Of a stretch of DNA of 8,696 bases, positions 6,296-8,696 are shown in pieces. Position 1 is the first letter of the stretch, and every line of letters starts with the position of its first letter. A model generated the notes under the pieces. That model did not search any database. It worked only from the letters and a program-made list of their open reading frames with translations, and was not told the origin of the DNA. The stretch is taken from the NCBI GenBank assembly GCA_025353085.1, contig JANXRI010000043.1:1-8696 (forward strand), given 5' to 3'. Origin of the DNA: Betaproteobacteria bacterium. Its GTDB lineage: Bacteria > Pseudomonadota > Gammaproteobacteria > Burkholderiales > SG8-41. A program made the position numbers and the translations under genes.

Positions 6296-7909
6296 TCACA
6301 TCTGGTGCTTGTATTCGGCCGGGTTAATCCTCGCTTCGATCAGCGTAAAGCGCTTGCTGTTCAACGCGACGTGCGCGGCCTTCCTGATCTCGGCCACGTT
6401 ATTGACGACGAAGCCGTTGCCACCATATGCCTCTGCCACCATCACGTAATCGGGACTGCCCATAGTCACACCGGTTTCGGGCAGCTTCATGCGCTCTTGT
6501 TTCAACTTGATAAGCGATAGCGTGTCGTCGCGGAACACCACTAGCGTCAACGCCAGTTTGTGCTGTGCCAGCAGCGCCATTTCTCCGATCACCATGTCGA
6601 GCCCGGCCTCGCCCATCATTGCGAGCACCGGACGCTTTGGAAACATGAGTTTGGCGGCAATCGCCGAAGGCAACGCGTACCCCATAGTGCCCAGGCCGTT
6701 CGATTGCAGCAGCCGGCGCGGCTCGAACGACTGCCACACATGATTAATCAAAATGCGATGGGAACCCGTATCGATCGTCGCGATAGTGTCGCGTGGAAAA
6801 ACTTCGCGCAGTGCGAGGGCGACCTGATACGGCCCGAGGCCCTTCGGCGGATTGCTCTCAAGCGCGTTCTGAATCGTCCGGCGATAACGGTCGAGATCGG
6901 CGTCGAGCCAGCGCGATGGCAAGCGCTTCGGCGCAGCTTGGGTCAGTGAATGCAGGCAGCCCGCGATGCTGCCCGCATATTCGTAGCTGCTGCGAAATAC
7001 ATGATGCGTGTTGGGCACGAGATCGATATTGACGGTGGCCTTTTTCTCGTCCCATGGCGCAATCCAGTCGGCCCGCAATTCGACCGGGTCGAATCCCACC
7101 GTGAGAATCAAGTCGGCTTCACGTACGTGCGCCATGTGAATTTTATCGACCACCGGGCTCAAACCCGTCGCGCCGGCACACAGCGGATGATCTTCGGGCA
7201 CCACGCCTTTCGCTTTGTAAGTTGCAATAAAAGGAATGCGCCAGGCTTCGATGAAGCGTTTCAGTTCGCGTTCTGCGCCTTCGGTCTGCACGCCCAGACC
7301 GACGAGTGCAAGCGGGCGCCGCGCTTTCTTCAGTAATGCTTCAACCGGTGCGCGGTCTTCGCGTCGCGGCAGCGTCCGTACGGGAATGGGTGCAAACCGC
7401 CGCGACTCCACCTGCTCAGCGGTTGCGACATCGGTTGGCACGTTGAAGTGCACCGGACCGGGCATCGCCTGGCGCGCGATGGCCAAACCCTTGCGCACCT
7501 GGTCGAATGCATTTTTGGCGGCGATGGTCGTCGTCCACTTGACGAGCGGCCGCAGCAACGATTCCTGGTCGATGAGCTGATGCGTATAAATAGATTTGAG
7601 GCTGGTCGCGATCTCGCCGGTAATCACGATGAGCGCGGAGCGATCGAGCAAGGCCTGGGCCACTGCAGTCGTCGTATTCGTGATGCCAGGGCCTAATGTT
7701 GCGACGAGCACGCCCGGCTTGCCCGTGAGCTGATAAGTCGCGTCGGCCATAATGCCGGCGCCCAACTCCTGCTTGGTAAGAATGAATTTAATACCGGCTT
7801 TGCGAAACGCTTCAAGCAGTTCGAGCACTTCGCCGCCTGGAATACCGAACGCATAGCGAACGCCGTCTTCATATAAAGCGGCGGCGATGATGTCTGCTGT
7901 TTTGGGCAC
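6296..7909 (-). CDS. Thiamine-diphosphate-dependent enzyme, acetolactate synthase-like
   Basis: 537 residues in the three-domain layout of the acetolactate synthase/benzoylformate decarboxylase superfamily. The N-terminal pyrimidine-binding domain (about 1-165) has GVRYAFGIPGGEVLELLEA, the catalytic Glu48 in KQELGAGIMADA, and TLGPGITNTTTAVAQALLD. The central domain is at about 185-325. The C-terminal diphosphate-binding domain has QSNGLGTMGYALPSAIAA (402-419). The metal-binding site reads Gly433-Glu434-Ala435 instead of Gly-Asp-Gly, and FRDDTLSLIKLKQ (459-471) has Arg460 where the ligand Asn normally sits. Members join or decarboxylate 2-oxo acids, so the role here may be cleavage of a 2-oxo acid formed by the dehydrogenase. 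The start is GTG at 7907-7909, with GAGGGAG 9 nt upstream. An open extension back to 8005 is only low-complexity leader without family similarity. First gene of the operon. Confidence 0.9.
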   Translation of the reverse strand: MPKTADIIAAALYEDGVRYAFGIPGGEVLELLEAFRKAGIKFILTKQELGAGIMADATYQLTGKPGVLVATLGPGITNTTTAVAQALLDRSALIVITGEIATSLKSIYTHQLIDQESLLRPLVKWTTTIAAKNAFDQVRKGLAIARQAMPGPVHFNVPTDVATAEQVESRRFAPIPVRTLPRREDRAPVEALLKKARRPLALVGLGVQTEGAERELKRFIEAWRIPFIATYKAKGVVPEDHPLCAGATGLSPVVDKIHMAHVREADLILTVGFDPVELRADWIAPWDEKKATVNIDLVPNTHHVFRSSYEYAGSIAGCLHSLTQAAPKRLPSRWLDADLDRYRRTIQNALESNPPKGLGPYQVALALREVFPRDTIATIDTGSHRILINHVWQSFEPRRLLQSNGLGTMGYALPSAIAAKLMFPKRPVLAMMGEAGLDMVIGEMALLAQHKLALTLVVFRDDTLSLIKLKQERMKLPETGVTMGSPDYVMVAEAYGGNGFVVNNVAEIRKAAHVALNSKRFTLIEARINPAEYKHQM

Positions 7910-7989
7910 TCGCGTGCGCTCCCTCTGATCGGATGCGTGCGTCGCCGACTGACCGCACTGTTGTAATGGACGTTTTTGCGTGAGCCGCG

Positions 7990-8018
7990 ATAATAGCATG
8001 CGCAATTCGCGGTTCGAA
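7990..8018 (-). promoter_or_regulatory. Candidate extended -10 promoter for the operon
   Basis: Minus strand: TGCTATTAT (7998-7990), an extended -10 with TATTAT matching five of six consensus positions. A weak -35 (TTCGAA, 8018-8013) lies 17 nt upstream. It would give a leader of roughly 75 nt before the GTG at 7909. It is the best match found by eye, but only a candidate. Confidence 0.35.
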
Positions 8019-8030
8019 TCGCTACCACCA

Positions 8031-8094
8031 GTGTAAAAACGCCTGAAAAAAGGGCGCGCCTCAAAGCCTGTGCGATAAGCTCGCGCCTTTACAC
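8031..8094. promoter_or_regulatory. Inverted GTGTAAA boxes, possible operator pair
   Basis: GTGTAAAAACGC (8031-8042) and GCGCCTTTACAC (8083-8094) are inverted copies matching at 10 of 12 positions and separated by 40 bp. The right box overlaps the -35 of the acnA promoter and the left box lies just upstream of the candidate operon promoter. The arrangement suits a regulator controlling both directions, possibly by looping. Confidence 0.35.
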
Positions 8095-8117
8095 CAAAAG
8101 CGCCGTGCAGGTAGAAT
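8088..8117 (+). promoter_or_regulatory. Sigma70-type promoter for acnA
   Basis: TTTACA (8088-8093) and TAGAAT (8112-8117) each match five of six consensus bases and are separated by 18 bp. Transcription would begin near 8124, leaving a 5' leader of about 165 nt before the acnA ATG. Confidence 0.55.
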
Positions 8118-8234
8118 CAAAGTGTAATTTTACTCGCTCTTCAAATTGATCCGGTTGTATCCGCGCACTCCGACCCTGTTGCAGAAAACCGGCGTCAGGC
8201 CTGCCCGGCAATTCTCGTCGCGCATCAATCACGG

Positions 8235-8270
8235 CTCCGCTGAGCACCTTCGATCACACCTCCGCTGAGC
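8235..8270 (+). repeat. 11-bp direct repeat in the acnA leader
   Basis: CTCCGCTGAGC occurs at 8235-8245 and again at 8260-8270, spaced 25 bp start to start. The second copy is 8 nt before the acnA ribosome-binding site. It may be a short tandem duplication or a binding site in the leader. Confidence 0.6.
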
Positions 8271-8290
8271 CTTTTTCGGGAGTGCTGTTC

Positions 8291-8696
8291 ATGACTCACA
8301 ATCTCTACAATTCGCTGCAGGAATTCAACTTCGGCGCGGGCAAGTCCGGCAAGTACTATTCGCTGCCGGCGCTCGAGACGGCCGGGTTCGCCAAAGTCTC
8401 GCGCCTGCCGGTCAGCCTGCGCGTCGTGCTCGAATCCGCGCTGCGCAACTTCGATGGCAAGAAAATTACCGAAACGCATTTAAAGAATCTCGCCAACTGG
8501 AAACCCAAGGGCGCGCGCTGCCAGGAAGTGCCGATCGTTGTCGCGCGCGTGCTGCTGCAGGACATGACCGGCGTGCCGCTGGTCGTGGATTTCGCCGCGA
8601 TGCGCGAAGCCGCTAAAGCGCAAGGCAAAGACCCCTCCATCATCGAGCCGCTGTGCCCGGCCCACCTGATCATGGATCACTCCGTGCAGGTCGACT
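8291..8696 (+). CDS. acnA: Aconitate hydratase A (AcnA), N-terminal fragment
   Basis: The 5' part of a gene that runs off the right edge; 135 residues are visible. They start MTHNLYNSLQEFNFGAGKSG followed by KYYSLPALE, then RLPVSLRVVLESALRN (38-53), ANWKP (68-72), QDMTGVPLVVDFAAMR (90-105) and DHSVQVD (129-135). This is the characteristic N-terminal domain of AcnA/IRP-type aconitases, where the Gln of the Gln-Asp-x-Thr-Gly-Val-Pro motif and the Asp-His-Ser motif lie at the active site. The enzyme interconverts citrate and isocitrate in the TCA cycle using a 4Fe-4S cluster whose cysteines are outside the window. ATG at 8291 has GGGAG 8 nt upstream and matches the family's usual start. It is divergent from the operon and may share regulation with it, but it could equally be the ordinary housekeeping aconitase. 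A 2-methylcitrate-type AcnD is less likely from these residues. Confidence 0.95.
   Translation, partial: MTHNLYNSLQEFNFGAGKSGKYYSLPALETAGFAKVSRLPVSLRVVLESALRNFDGKKITETHLKNLANWKPKGARCQEVPIVVARVLLQDMTGVPLVVDFAAMREAAKAQGKDPSIIEPLCPAHLIMDHSVQVD

Larger units (their letters stand above)
7910..8290. other. Divergent intergenic region between the operon and acnA
   Basis: 381 bp with no convincing gene on either strand. It holds the leaders of two divergent transcripts, a strong-looking plus-strand promoter, a weaker minus-strand candidate, an inverted repeat of GTGTAAA boxes (8031-8042 and 8083-8094), an imperfect palindrome AGTGTAATTTTACT (8121-8134), and an 11-bp direct repeat near the acnA ribosome-binding site. 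The open frame on the minus strand up to 8005 lacks family similarity and a ribosome-binding site. Confidence 0.7.

Noticed and set aside
7910..8005. N-terminal extension of the ThDP enzyme back to a TTG at 8005 or ATG at 7999
   Set aside because: The extra 32 residues have no superfamily counterpart and no ribosome-binding site precedes them, whereas GTG at 7909 has GAGGGAG at good spacing and begins where homologues begin.
8005..8028. tRNA-like 3' end on the plus strand (GGTTCGAATC followed by ACCACCA)
   Set aside because: The T-arm does not pair (second base pair is G-G), the distance to the ACCA end is wrong, and no D-arm, anticodon arm or acceptor partner is found upstream.
8053..8060. 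GGCGCGCC followed on the minus strand by CTTTTTT as a leader terminator
   Set aside because: The GC block is self-complementary without a loop, so no proper stem-loop precedes the T-run.
8225..8673. Minus-strand open frames over acnA
   Set aside because: They are antisense shadows of the AcnA coding sequence, whose motifs are unmistakable.

Overview
The window reads as GC-rich proteobacterial DNA, most likely betaproteobacterial (Burkholderiales-like). That guess rests on the style of the AcnA N-terminus, the tripartite tricarboxylate transporter (TTT), a transporter class greatly expanded in that group, and the high-GC codon use. It is an inference, because no rRNA or tRNA is present.

Layout. 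Nearly the whole window (about 7909 down to 1) is one co-directional minus-strand gene cluster that looks like an operon. In transcription order it holds: a thiamine-diphosphate (ThDP) enzyme of the acetolactate-synthase superfamily (7909-6296), TctB (6288-5830), TctA (5708-4197), an isocitrate/isopropylmalate-family dehydrogenase (4160-3135), a ketopantoate-reductase-family protein (3123-2065), a fumarylacetoacetate-hydrolase (FAH) family protein (1914-934), a small secreted six-cysteine protein of unknown function (916-263), and the N-terminal part of a LeuC/aconitase-family dehydratase large subunit (217 to the window edge). Most gaps are 7-42 bp. Two are longer, 121 bp (tctB/tctA) and 150 bp (reductase/FAH), and both are filled with inverted repeats. 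At the right end, acnA (aconitase A) starts divergently at 8291 and runs off the window. The 381-bp divergent region (7910-8290) carries a good sigma70-like promoter for acnA, a weaker candidate for the operon, and an inverted repeat between them.

How the genes may work together. TctA/TctB should import a carboxylate, with a TctC binding protein supplied from elsewhere. A LeuC-type hydro-lyase, a beta-decarboxylating dehydrogenase, a 2-oxoacid reductase-like enzyme, a FAH-type hydrolase or decarboxylase and a ThDP enzyme acting on 2-oxoacids together resemble a catabolic pathway for a hydroxy di- or tricarboxylic acid. The substrate cannot be read from the sequence. Two enzymes have altered key positions. 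The dehydrogenase has the isocitrate-type substrate loop but Ala in place of the Asn of isocitrate dehydrogenase. The ThDP enzyme has Gly-Glu-Ala in place of Gly-Asp-Gly and Arg at the usual Asn ligand position. These hint at non-standard substrates or chemistry.

The most interesting non-coding items are a 126-bp MITE/REP-like palindrome with 10-bp internal periodicity placed exactly between the reductase stop and the FAH ribosome-binding site, and three consecutive hairpins between tctB and tctA. One of those hairpins has a perfect 11-bp stem.
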